64,000 bases of DNA, from positions 91,734-155,733 of the forward strand of contig JAQWSC010000002.1 in assembly GCA_029243385.1 (NCBI GenBank), in the 5' to 3' direction. Every line of letters starts with the position of its first letter. Position 1 is the stretch's first letter. The translations under genes and the position numbers were made by a program. The notes beneath the pieces were generated by a model. It did no database searches, was not told the origin of the DNA, and saw nothing but the letters and a program-made list of their open reading frames with translations. Of the stretch, positions 35,417 to 44,188 are shown one piece after another. This DNA comes from Flavobacteriaceae bacterium. Its GTDB lineage: Bacteria > Bacteroidota > Bacteroidia > Flavobacteriales > Flavobacteriaceae.

Positions 35417-36004
35417 ATGAATTATTTGGCGCACCTTTACTTATCTGCCACCAACAAAGAAATTATGTTGGGTAACTTTATAGCAGATCGAGTAAAAGGA
35501 AATCAATATTTGAAGTATCCACCAGAAGTACAACAAGGGATTTTGTTGCATCGTTCGATTGATTCTTTTACAGATGAACATCGCGTTAGTAAACTCATAA
35601 AAAAGGAATTGTTTCCTGCCCACAGGCATTACAGTGCGGTTTTGGTAGATATGTTTTACGATCATTTTTTAGCCAAAAACTGGCAACTGTATTCTAGCAA
35701 AACTTTACCTGAATATGCTGATTATTGTTATAAAGTATTGATTGATTTTAAAGAATATTTGCCAGATTCCTCTCTCCGCTACTTGACCGCAATGAAACAA
35801 TATCGTTGGCTGGAGTCTTACGAAACCATCGAAGGATTGGAAAATGTTTTACATTTAATGAGTCAGCGTACAAAATTTCCAACTCAACTGGATGAAAGTG
35901 TATGGATTCTAAAAAATCAATATGCGTATTTTGAGTCTTTATTTTTTGAGTTTTTTCCAACCATTGAAGACCATGTTAATCAAAAAATTATAAAATATGC
36001 GTAA
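35417..36004 (+). CDS. Acyl carrier protein phosphodiesterase-like protein (AcpH family)
   Basis: The 195-residue protein resembles AcpH, which removes 4'-phosphopantetheine from acyl carrier protein. Conserved elements are the N-terminal MNYLAHLYLSATNKEIMLGN, FIADRVKGNQ, LLHRSIDSFTDEH, and RHYSAVLVDMFYDHFLAKNW, whose His and Asp residues suggest an HD-like metal centre. The ATG at 35417 is chosen because the family starts there; the longer frame would run through the glmM promoter. It overlaps the ggt gene by 8 nt. The activity is assigned by family only. Confidence 0.85.
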   Translation: MNYLAHLYLSATNKEIMLGNFIADRVKGNQYLKYPPEVQQGILLHRSIDSFTDEHRVSKLIKKELFPAHRHYSAVLVDMFYDHFLAKNWQLYSSKTLPEYADYCYKVLIDFKEYLPDSSLRYLTAMKQYRWLESYETIEGLENVLHLMSQRTKFPTQLDESVWILKNQYAYFESLFFEFFPTIEDHVNQKIIKYA

Positions 36005-37676
36005 TCTGCTATTCACAGTTGGTTTTGTTTTTTTGGTATTTACGTCCTGTGAAAAGTCAAACAAAGAACCCGATCGATATACTCAGGGCATGGTAGTTTC
36101 GGCCAGAGCAGAAGCATCAGATATTGGATTATCGATTTTACAAAAAGGGGGTAATGCATTTGATGCAATGATTGCTACTGATTTGGCTTTAGCGGTTTCT
36201 TATCCAAATGCAGGGAATTTAGGCGGTGGCGGTTTTATGGTATATCGATTAGCCAACGGTCAAGTAGGCTCATTGGATTATAGAGAAAAAGCACCTGGTC
36301 TGTCCTCACCTGATATGTATTTGGATTCTTTGGGAAATGTGATTTCAAATAAAAGCACCGAAGGTGGCTTAGCAGTTGGCGTTCCAGGAACTGTTGCAGG
36401 ACTGTACGAAATCCACAGAAAATTTGGTTCTTTACCAATGCGAGAATTAATACAACCAGCCATTGATTTGGCTAAAAAAGGCGTTGTAATTACTTCCAAA
36501 CAACTTCAAAGGCTAAATACATATAAAGAAAAAATCATTGAGCTAAATGATGCTGGTTGTTTTTACAACCAACCTTTCACTGCCGGAGATACCTTGCGGT
36601 ACAACACATTAGCTAAAACATTACAAACGATACAATCCAAAGGAAAAAAAGCCTTTTATCAGGGAGCTATTGCGAAAGAGATGGTGAAATATGTTTCTAA
36701 AAAAGGTGGGGATCTGAATTTGGATGATTTAAAGAACTACCAAGCCGTTTGGAGAGATCCGATTCGCTTTCGGTATAAAGATTTAACAATCATTTCCATG
36801 GGCCCACCCTCCAGTGGTGGTATTGTTTTGGGACAAATTTTGAAAATGATTGAGCCTTTTGAGCTGTCACAAAAAGACTTTTTAATGCCTTCAAGTATTC
36901 AACCTATCGTAGAAGCTTCTCGACGGGCTTATGCTGATAGAAGTCACTATTTGGGCGATCCTGATTTTGTGACTATTCCTAAAAAGAATCTGCTCGACTC
37001 GGAATATCTCAGCCAGCGAATGGATTCTTTTGACTGGAATCGTGCAACAGATTCTTCGTCGATTTCAGCGGGTAATTTAATAGTGTCAGAAAGTAAAGAA
37101 ACTACCCACTACTCTATCATCGACTCTGATGGAAATGCTGTATCGGTAACAACCACGTTGAATGCCAATTATGGTTCTAAATTGTTAGTTCCTTCATTGG
37201 GATTTTTTCTTAACAACGAAATGGATGATTTCAGTAGCAAACCAGGAGTTCCAAACTTATACGGTGTGATTGGAGGACAAGCCAACGCTATAGCACCAAA
37301 TAAGAGAATGTTGAGTTCTATGACGCCCACCCTAATTGAACAAGAGGATAAACTTTCCATGATTCTTGGAAGTCCCGGAGGGTCAACAATTATTACTTCG
37401 GTGCTACAAACCATTCTTAACGTGTATGATTTTAAAAAAAACATACAAGCTGCTGTAGAAGCCCCTAGATTTCATCATCAATGGCTCCCCGACTCCATCA
37501 AATATGAAGTTTCAACATTCGAGGTAAAAACAAAAAATACTTTGCAAAACAAAGGGTTTCATTTTTACAAACAACCCACAATCATTGGTCGTGTTGATGC
37601 AATCAAAATCCATAAAGACGGTTCGTTTTCGGGCGGAGCCGATCCTCGCGGAGATGATAGCGTTTCTGGTTTTTAA
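35997..37676 (+). CDS. ggt: Gamma-glutamyltranspeptidase lipoprotein
   Basis: GGT cleaves gamma-glutamyl bonds of glutathione and related compounds outside the cytoplasm. The 559-residue precursor has a lipoprotein signal with Cys18 (FLVFTSC), a large-subunit region with ASDIGLSILQKGGNAFDAMI, NAGNLGGGGFMVYR and MGPPSSGGIVLGQILK, and an autocleavage site at Thr369 in ETTHYSIIDSDGNAVSVTTT, which becomes the N-terminal nucleophile of the small subunit. The LGSPGGSTIITSVLQ glycine loop follows. Both subunits and the catalytic Thr are intact. It overlaps acpH, so it is probably co-transcribed. Confidence 0.96.
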   Translation: MRNLLFTVGFVFLVFTSCEKSNKEPDRYTQGMVVSARAEASDIGLSILQKGGNAFDAMIATDLALAVSYPNAGNLGGGGFMVYRLANGQVGSLDYREKAPGLSSPDMYLDSLGNVISNKSTEGGLAVGVPGTVAGLYEIHRKFGSLPMRELIQPAIDLAKKGVVITSKQLQRLNTYKEKIIELNDAGCFYNQPFTAGDTLRYNTLAKTLQTIQSKGKKAFYQGAIAKEMVKYVSKKGGDLNLDDLKNYQAVWRDPIRFRYKDLTIISMGPPSSGGIVLGQILKMIEPFELSQKDFLMPSSIQPIVEASRRAYADRSHYLGDPDFVTIPKKNLLDSEYLSQRMDSFDWNRATDSSSISAGNLIVSESKETTHYSIIDSDGNAVSVTTTLNANYGSKLLVPSLGFFLNNEMDDFSSKPGVPNLYGVIGGQANAIAPNKRMLSSMTPTLIEQEDKLSMILGSPGGSTIITSVLQTILNVYDFKKNIQAAVEAPRFHHQWLPDSIKYEVSTFEVKTKNTLQNKGFHFYKQPTIIGRVDAIKIHKDGSFSGGADPRGDDSVSGF

Positions 37677-37738
37677 TTTGATTGGACACTTCCTTTTTAG
37701 GGTTAAATATTGTAATTTGCGCGATTAGCAAATCAACT

Positions 37739-40561
37739 ATGAAAGAAGTCATTTCGGTTAAAGGCGCCAAAGTTCACAATCTTAAAAATATTGACATTGA
37801 TATTCCTAGAAACGAACTTGTTGTCATTACTGGATTGTCAGGAAGTGGAAAATCCTCTTTAGCTTTTGATACGATATATGCCGAAGGACAACGACGGTAT
37901 ATAGAAACGTTTTCTGCCTATGCAAGACAATTCTTGGGAGGACTGGAACGTCCTGAAGTTGATAAAATTGACGGCTTGTCTCCTGTGATAGCCATTGAAC
38001 AAAAAACAACGTCCAAAAGTCCAAGATCAACGGTAGGTACGATTACAGAAGTTTATGATTTTTTAAGACTTTTGTTTGCTAGAGTTTCGGATGCCTATAG
38101 CTATAAAACCAATGAAAAAATGGTAAGTTATAGCGATTCAGAAATTTCTCATTTGATTCAAAAAGATTTTGATTCTCAAGGTATTTACGTTTTAGCTCCC
38201 GTTGTCCAATCTCGAAAAGGGCATTACCGTGAGTTGTTTCATTCTATTGCCAAACAAGGTTTTTTGCGGGTTCGAGTGGATGGTGAAATCACAGAATTGA
38301 CTCCTCAAATGAAAGTCGATCGGTACAAAACACATGATATCGAAATTGTGATTGATCGATTAAAAATATCCAATGATCCTTCTGTTATTAAACGCCTTGA
38401 AGAAAGCATCCAAACGGCAATGTACCATGGCAATGATACCATTATGGTCATGGAAATCGATAGTAATGAAGTACGTTATTTTAGTAGAAACCTTATGTGT
38501 CCCTCATCTGGAATTGCGTATCCTAACCCTGAACCCAATACATTTTCTTTCAACTCGCCCAAAGGAATGTGCCCATCTTGCAACGGGTTGGGTGTGCTGC
38601 ATCAAGTAAATTTAGAAAAAATCATTCCTGATGATTCGAAGTCCATTCATAACGGTGGGATTCTTCCAATCGGAGAATATAAAAGCAACTGGACCTTTAA
38701 GCAATTAGAAACCATAGCCAAGCGCTATAAGTTTGACCTTCTTGATCCAATAAAAAAGGTTCCCGAAAAGGCGTTACATATCATTTTACATGGGGGAAGT
38801 GAACGGTTTTCTGTGCCATCCAAAACGTTGGGAATAACAAGAGATTATGCTATTGATTATGACGGAATCATCCCTTTTTTAGAGAATCAGTTTAAAGAAA
38901 GTCATACGGCTTCTTTGAAACGGTGGGCAAAAGGATTTATGGATGAAGTGCTTTGCGAGTCGTGCGATGGAAGTCGTCTGAGAAAAGAGTCTTTGTGTTT
39001 TAAAATCAATGAAAAAAATATTGCAGCGTTAAGCGCAATGGATATTGGTGAACTGTCGGAATGGTTTGAGAATTTAGAGAGTACTCTAACACCTCGTCAG
39101 CAAAAAATCGGTAAAGAAATCTGCAAAGAAATTCGAAAACGCCTACGTTTTTTGTTAGATGTTGGACTCAACTATTTGTCCATCAATCGAAGTTCAAAAT
39201 CCTTGTCAGGTGGGGAAGCACAACGAATTCGACTCGCTACACAAATAGGTTCTCAATTGGTGGGAGTCTTGTACATTTTGGACGAACCAAGCATAGGACT
39301 TCATCAGCGAGATAACGACAAGTTAATCAACTCCTTGTTATCTCTTCGAGATATCGGTAACTCTGTTATTGTAGTTGAGCACGACAAAGACATGATGCGA
39401 AAGTCAGACTATATTATTGATTTAGGTCCAAAAGCTGGAAAACACGGCGGGCAAATTGTCTCTGAATGCACCCCGAAAGAAATGAAAAAGCAACAAACAC
39501 TAACCGCTGATTTTCTCAATGGAATTGAATCCATTTCGTTACCAGAGAAAAGGAGAAAAGGAAACGGTCATTTTTTGTCACTTAAAGGCTGCACAGGAAA
39601 CAATCTCAAAAACGTAGATGTTGAATTTCCACTTGGAATGATGATTGGAGTTACTGGTGTTTCGGGAAGTGGAAAATCGACACTAATCAACGAAACCCTC
39701 TACCCTATTCTAAATGCTCATATTTTTAACGGCGTAAAAGAGCCAATGCCCTACAAAAGCATTGATGGGCTAAAGCATATTGATAAAGTAATTGATATCA
39801 GTCAATCTCCTATCGGAAGAACACCAAGAAGCAATCCTGCTACATATACAGGTGTGTTTAGTGAAATTCGATCGCTATTTGCACAAACTCCAGAATCTTT
39901 AATTCGTGGATACAAACCTGGGCGATTTAGTTTTAATGTTAAAGGAGGTCGATGCGAAACCTGTCAAGGAGCTGGTTTGCGAGTTATTGAAATGAACTTT
40001 CTTCCTGATGTATATGTACACTGTGAAAGCTGCTCTGGAAAACGTTTTAATAGAGAAACTTTAGAGATTCGTTACAAGAGTAAATCGATAGCCGATGTGC
40101 TGAATATGACCATCAATGAAGCGTGTGTGTTTTTTGAGCCTATTCCAAAAATATTTCGAAAATTATCAACCATTCAGGATGTTGGGCTTGGATATTTAAC
40201 CTTAGGACAACAATCAACCACATTGTCGGGCGGTGAGGCGCAACGCATCAAGTTGGCATCCGAATTATCTAAAAAGGATACAGGAAATACACTTTATATT
40301 CTATACGAACCTACCACGGGTCTTCACTTTGAGGATATTCGCGTTTTGCTTGATGTCTTATCAAAATTAGTAGATCATGGAAATACTATCATTATTATTG
40401 AACACAATTTGGATGTCATCAAAACTGTTGATTATATTATTGATGTAGGTTATGAAGGTGGAAATGCTGGTGGACAAATTGTTTGCACAGGAACCCCCGA
40501 AGCGATTGTTAAAAACACCAATAGCTACACGGCTCAATATCTTAAAAAAGAGTTATATTAG
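37739..40561 (+). CDS. uvrA: Excinuclease ABC subunit UvrA with altered second Walker B
   Basis: UvrA recognises DNA lesions as a dimeric ABC ATPase in nucleotide excision repair. The 940-residue protein has Walker [13 protein letters not shown] (first) and [12 protein letters not shown] (second), two ABC signatures ([28 protein letters not shown]), and a Cys4 zinc finger CETCQGAG with CESCSGKR. The insertion-domain finger is degenerate (MCPSSG, then CPSCNGLG), as I recall for other Bacteroidota. The first Walker B is normal ([12 protein letters not shown]), but the second reads [12 protein letters not shown]: Tyr856 (TAC, 40304-40306) replaces the Asp that binds Mg. The ATG at 37739 matches the family start. 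Confidence 0.95.
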   Translation: MKEVISVKGAKVHNLKNIDIDIPRNELVVITGLSGSGKSSLAFDTIYAEGQRRYIETFSAYARQFLGGLERPEVDKIDGLSPVIAIEQKTTSKSPRSTVGTITEVYDFLRLLFARVSDAYSYKTNEKMVSYSDSEISHLIQKDFDSQGIYVLAPVVQSRKGHYRELFHSIAKQGFLRVRVDGEITELTPQMKVDRYKTHDIEIVIDRLKISNDPSVIKRLEESIQTAMYHGNDTIMVMEIDSNEVRYFSRNLMCPSSGIAYPNPEPNTFSFNSPKGMCPSCNGLGVLHQVNLEKIIPDDSKSIHNGGILPIGEYKSNWTFKQLETIAKRYKFDLLDPIKKVPEKALHIILHGGSERFSVPSKTLGITRDYAIDYDGIIPFLENQFKESHTASLKRWAKGFMDEVLCESCDGSRLRKESLCFKINEKNIAALSAMDIGELSEWFENLESTLTPRQQKIGKEICKEIRKRLRFLLDVGLNYLSINRSSKSLSGGEAQRIRLATQIGSQLVGVLYILDEPSIGLHQRDNDKLINSLLSLRDIGNSVIVVEHDKDMMRKSDYIIDLGPKAGKHGGQIVSECTPKEMKKQQTLTADFLNGIESISLPEKRRKGNGHFLSLKGCTGNNLKNVDVEFPLGMMIGVTGVSGSGKSTLINETLYPILNAHIFNGVKEPMPYKSIDGLKHIDKVIDISQSPIGRTPRSNPATYTGVFSEIRSLFAQTPESLIRGYKPGRFSFNVKGGRCETCQGAGLRVIEMNFLPDVYVHCESCSGKRFNRETLEIRYKSKSIADVLNMTINEACVFFEPIPKIFRKLSTIQDVGLGYLTLGQQSTTLSGGEAQRIKLASELSKKDTGNTLYILYEPTTGLHFEDIRVLLDVLSKLVDHGNTIIIIEHNLDVIKTVDYIIDVGYEGGNAGGQIVCTGTPEAIVKNTNSYTAQYLKKELY

Positions 40562-40587
40562 CTTGTGTCTTAAAAATATAAATAATT

Positions 40588-41274
40588 ATGGAGAACAAAG
40601 CACATAAAAAATGGAGTTCTGTGAAAGCAAACGACTCATGGGCGATTTTTAAAATCATGGGTGAGTTTGTCAATGGGTTTGAGATTATGAGCAATGCAGG
40701 TCCTTGTGTATCTATTTTTGGATCAGCGCGAACTAAAGAAAGTGACCCTTATTATAAAATGGCAACCTCAATAGCAAAACGTGTTGTAGAAAGTGGTTTT
40801 GGTGTAATTACAGGAGGTGGGCCGGGAATAATGGAAGCCGCAAACAAAGGGGCACAATTAGCCAATGGAACTTCTGTTGGACTCAACATTGACCTTCCTT
40901 TTGAGCAAAACAACAACGATTATATTGATCGAGATAAAAGCATAGATTTTGACTATTTTTTTGTTCGTAAAGTAATGTTTGTAAAATACGCACAGGGCTT
41001 TGTAGTCATGCCGGGTGGTTTTGGAACTTTGGATGAATTGTTTGAAGCGATCACGCTCATTCAGACCAAGAAAATCGAAAAGTTCCCTATCATTATGGTC
41101 GGTTCAGAATTTTGGGGGGGCTGCATTGACTGGATCAAAAATACCTTATTAGAAAATCACAAAACCATTTCACCTGCAGATATCGATCTTTTTACTCTTG
41201 TTGATACAGAAGATGAAGTAATGGAGGAATTGACTCAGTTTTATGCCAAAAAACCATTTTCCCCGAACTTTTAA
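40588..41274 (+). CDS. LOG-family protein (TIGR00730)
   Basis: A 228-residue Rossmann-fold protein of the LOG group, whose best studied members release free cytokinins or act as nucleotide 5'-monophosphate phosphoribohydrolases. The signatures are ITGGGPGIMEAANKGAQL near residue 72 and MPGGFGTLDELFEAITLIQT near 142, which hold the catalytic Arg/Glu-type residues. The substrate in bacteria is usually unknown. It was formerly called lysine decarboxylase by mistake. It follows uvrA by 26 nt and its stop lies within the longest frame of the next gene. Confidence 0.9.
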   Translation: MENKAHKKWSSVKANDSWAIFKIMGEFVNGFEIMSNAGPCVSIFGSARTKESDPYYKMATSIAKRVVESGFGVITGGGPGIMEAANKGAQLANGTSVGLNIDLPFEQNNNDYIDRDKSIDFDYFFVRKVMFVKYAQGFVVMPGGFGTLDELFEAITLIQTKKIEKFPIIMVGSEFWGGCIDWIKNTLLENHKTISPADIDLFTLVDTEDEVMEELTQFYAKKPFSPNF

Positions 41275-44080
41275 CAACTTGAAAAAGCTCCTTTATTTTT
41301 TTGTTTTAACCTCCTTTTTGTATGTGCAAGCTCAATTAAACGAGTACACAATTGAGGCTAACTTTAGTTCAGATTTGACTTCAACTGAAATAAAGCAAAC
41401 CGCCGTATTTACAAATTCAACTTCGAACAGCCTCGGAAAAATATACCTAAACGATTGGTCTCATGCTTTTTCAGATACGAAGACACCCCTTGCGAATCAT
41501 TTTGCTGAGGAATATTCATTTCGGTTTCAAAGAGCCGATGCTTCCAGTCGGGGAGCTACTAGTATTCATAAAATTCTTGATAGCCAAGGCAAACCCATTC
41601 GCTGGAAAAGACTCAAAAACCAACACGACATCATTGAACTTGAGCTTGCCGAGGAATTAAAAGAAAATGCGTCAATAGAAATTTCGATATCCTATAAAAT
41701 TTCTTTTCCTTCCGACAAGTTCACGGGTTTTGGTATTTCTGATAAAAAAAATGTTCACTTATCTTTTTGGTATCTAACATTTGCAGGCATCAACAAAGAA
41801 GGTTGGATATTGGATAGCCATTTGAACCTCGATGATTTGTATGTAGAATTATCTCAATTTGATGTAAAAATCTCAATTCCCAACACCCATTCGCTTGTTA
41901 CGGATTTCCCATTTAAAAAATCAAACTTTGCGAATACTCATTTTTTTTCTGGAACTGCCCAACGAAAACACATTCCTATTCATATCGTTAAAAATTCCAA
42001 GTTTAAAAGTTTTGCTTTGCCTTCAACAACGATTATTACTGATTTATCAAATGATTCAAGCGACGTAATAGCTTTGGAGAGTGTCCGTAAAGTGTCGCAA
42101 TTTTTGAATTTAAAATTAGGGGATTATCCTTTCGAAAAGCTATTAATAGCTTCGATTGATTATGAAAAAAGACCTATTTACGGTCTTAACGAATTGCCAA
42201 AATTTATTCGTCCGTTTGAAGATAGTTTTTTGTTTGAATTGAGCTTGCTTAAAGTAATGGCTCTCAAATATTTTGAGAATACGACTCCTATTCATCTTCG
42301 AAAAGACAGTTGGGCTGTGTATGGTATTCAAATCTATTTTTTGATGGAATATGTTAATCAATTCTATCCCGATCAAAAGCTAGTTGGTAAATTCTCATCA
42401 CTATGGGGCCTTAAAAACTATAAAGTATCGAATTCAACGTTCAATGATCAATACGAAATTTTCCACAAGTTTTCATTAATGAACAATGTAGATCAACCCC
42501 TCTCAACGTCGATGGATAAATTGACGCGTTACAACGCAGAACTTTCCAATCGTTACAAAGCTGGAATGGGAATACGATTATTAGAAAATTATTTGGATGA
42601 TGGCACGATTGAAAAATCTATACTTAATTATTATGCATCAAACTCTTTAAAAACTTCTAGCAAAACTCCTTTTAAATCTATTATTCAAGAACAAGCCAAA
42701 GACTCCCTTTCTTGGTTTTTTGACGAATTTATTGCTTCTAGAAATCGAGTAGATTATAAATTAGCAACTGTTTTAAAAAACAAAGACAGTATCAATATTA
42801 CTATTGAGAATACAACCAACACTCAAATTCCGATTCCTATTTCGGGGCTAAGAAATGATACGGTTGTTTATAAAAAATGGATTCTTCCCTACTCCAAAAC
42901 CACTAAGCTAAATCTATCCGATGTTTCTATAGATAAGATTGTTTTGAATAAGGAACACTTTGTGCCCGAAACCAATTTCAGAAACAACCACAAAAGGATT
43001 AATAAAAAAATAATCACAAAACCTCTTAAATTTACGTTCCTTAAAGATATTGAAGAGCCAAGCAAAGCTCAAATTTTTTACGTTCCAAAATTGAATTATA
43101 ATTTGTACGACGGATGGTCTCCCGGAATTGTATTGTCGAACAAAACACTTGTCCCTAAAAGTTTTCAATACAAAATCCAACCTTTGTACTCTTCAAAAGA
43201 AAAAACGTTGGTAGGTTCTACTTCGCTGACTTATTTTACTAATTATGATAAGAAATCACATTATCGTACACAATATTGGCTGACTGGAAGTCGATTCCAC
43301 TACCAACCGGGTTTGTTTTATAAAAACATAGTCCAATCGGTTTTGTTTTCTTTTAGAGATCAAAATTTTAGAGCTAGCAATCGACACTTCCTAAATTTTA
43401 GATATGTATTTATAGACAGAGACTTTTCATCCGACCCAGTCGATGAACCTGATTATGGGATTTTTAATGTACGGTATTCATTTGTCAACCAAAAAGCGAC
43501 TAAAAGTAAAACACTCAGTGCTAATATTGAGATTAAAAATTCTTTTACAAAAGTTCACGTAAGCTACCGGTATCGAAATTTTTTCAAAGACGACTACCAA
43601 GTTAGCTTTCGACTTTTTGCAGGTGCATTTCTAAAAAATCAAACTCATGACGATTATTTTAGTTTTGGCATTTCATCGGTTCAAGACTATCTTTTTGAAC
43701 ACAGATTATTGGGGCGATCAGAATCAGAAGGTTTTTATAGTCAACAATTTGTTTGGGCAGATGCAGGGTTTAAATCCAAGATCGATGCTCCGCTAGCCAA
43801 CCAATGGTTAGTTTCATTAAATTCAGGAGTTTCTGTGTGGAAATGGGTTGAAATTTATGGAGACATAGCCCTTATTAAGCGTAAATATAAAAAAATAGCT
43901 AACGGTTATGACACGGGAATTCATTTGAATTTAGTGCCAAACTATTTTGAATTATTTTTCCCAGTATATTCTTCCGATGGACTAGAAATCAATCAATCCC
44001 AATATGCTGATAAAATTCGTTTTGTTGTAGTACTTGACTTAGCTACACTTTCCAAACTTATCACCCGAAAGTGGTTCTAA
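41243..44080 (+). CDS. Outer-membrane-type protein with an inactive M1-peptidase-like domain
   Basis: The 945-residue protein has a signal peptide (LLYFFVLTSFLYVQAQ), a domain like the N-terminal beta domain and catalytic helices of M1 aminopeptidases (about 20-480), and a C-terminal half rich in alternating hydrophobic and aromatic residues that looks like beta strands of an outer-membrane barrel. The expected zinc motif HExxH is not present: the aligned region at about 332-371 reads ELSLLKVMALKYFEN and then KDSWAVYGIQIYFLMEYV. It is therefore probably not a peptidase. The ATG used overlaps the LOG gene by 32 nt; a TTG at 41279, 4 nt after the LOG stop, would give MKKLLYFFVLTSF, a cleaner signal peptide. 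Confidence 0.75.
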   Translation: MPKNHFPRTFNNLKKLLYFFVLTSFLYVQAQLNEYTIEANFSSDLTSTEIKQTAVFTNSTSNSLGKIYLNDWSHAFSDTKTPLANHFAEEYSFRFQRADASSRGATSIHKILDSQGKPIRWKRLKNQHDIIELELAEELKENASIEISISYKISFPSDKFTGFGISDKKNVHLSFWYLTFAGINKEGWILDSHLNLDDLYVELSQFDVKISIPNTHSLVTDFPFKKSNFANTHFFSGTAQRKHIPIHIVKNSKFKSFALPSTTIITDLSNDSSDVIALESVRKVSQFLNLKLGDYPFEKLLIASIDYEKRPIYGLNELPKFIRPFEDSFLFELSLLKVMALKYFENTTPIHLRKDSWAVYGIQIYFLMEYVNQFYPDQKLVGKFSSLWGLKNYKVSNSTFNDQYEIFHKFSLMNNVDQPLSTSMDKLTRYNAELSNRYKAGMGIRLLENYLDDGTIEKSILNYYASNSLKTSSKTPFKSIIQEQAKDSLSWFFDEFIASRNRVDYKLATVLKNKDSINITIENTTNTQIPIPISGLRNDTVVYKKWILPYSKTTKLNLSDVSIDKIVLNKEHFVPETNFRNNHKRINKKIITKPLKFTFLKDIEEPSKAQIFYVPKLNYNLYDGWSPGIVLSNKTLVPKSFQYKIQPLYSSKEKTLVGSTSLTYFTNYDKKSHYRTQYWLTGSRFHYQPGLFYKNIVQSVLFSFRDQNFRASNRHFLNFRYVFIDRDFSSDPVDEPDYGIFNVRYSFVNQKATKSKTLSANIEIKNSFTKVHVSYRYRNFFKDDYQVSFRLFAGAFLKNQTHDDYFSFGISSVQDYLFEHRLLGRSESEGFYSQQFVWADAGFKSKIDAPLANQWLVSLNSGVSVWKWVEIYGDIALIKRKYKKIANGYDTGIHLNLVPNYFELFFPVYSSDGLEINQSQYADKIRFVVVLDLATLSKLITRKWF

Positions 44081-44155
44081 GGACTCACTTTTTTAACGTT
44101 TTCAACGATTTACATTCAATGTTCTTTCGGGTTCTAATTTCTCTATTAGATTTTG

Positions 44156-44163
44156 TAAGTTTG
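44156..44163 (+). promoter_or_regulatory. Candidate -7 element for the E1 gene
   Basis: TAAGTTTG is a perfect TAnnTTTG, 25 nt upstream of the E1 ATG at 44189. The -33 region has no TTG (the nearest is TTCGG around 44126). Confidence 0.55.
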
Positions 44164-44188
44164 CAAAGCCAAAAATAAACCTCGTAGG

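Noticed and set aside
37682..37738. Nineteen extra residues before uvrA
   Set aside because: No match to Uvr[11 protein letters not shown] at 37739 fits the family.
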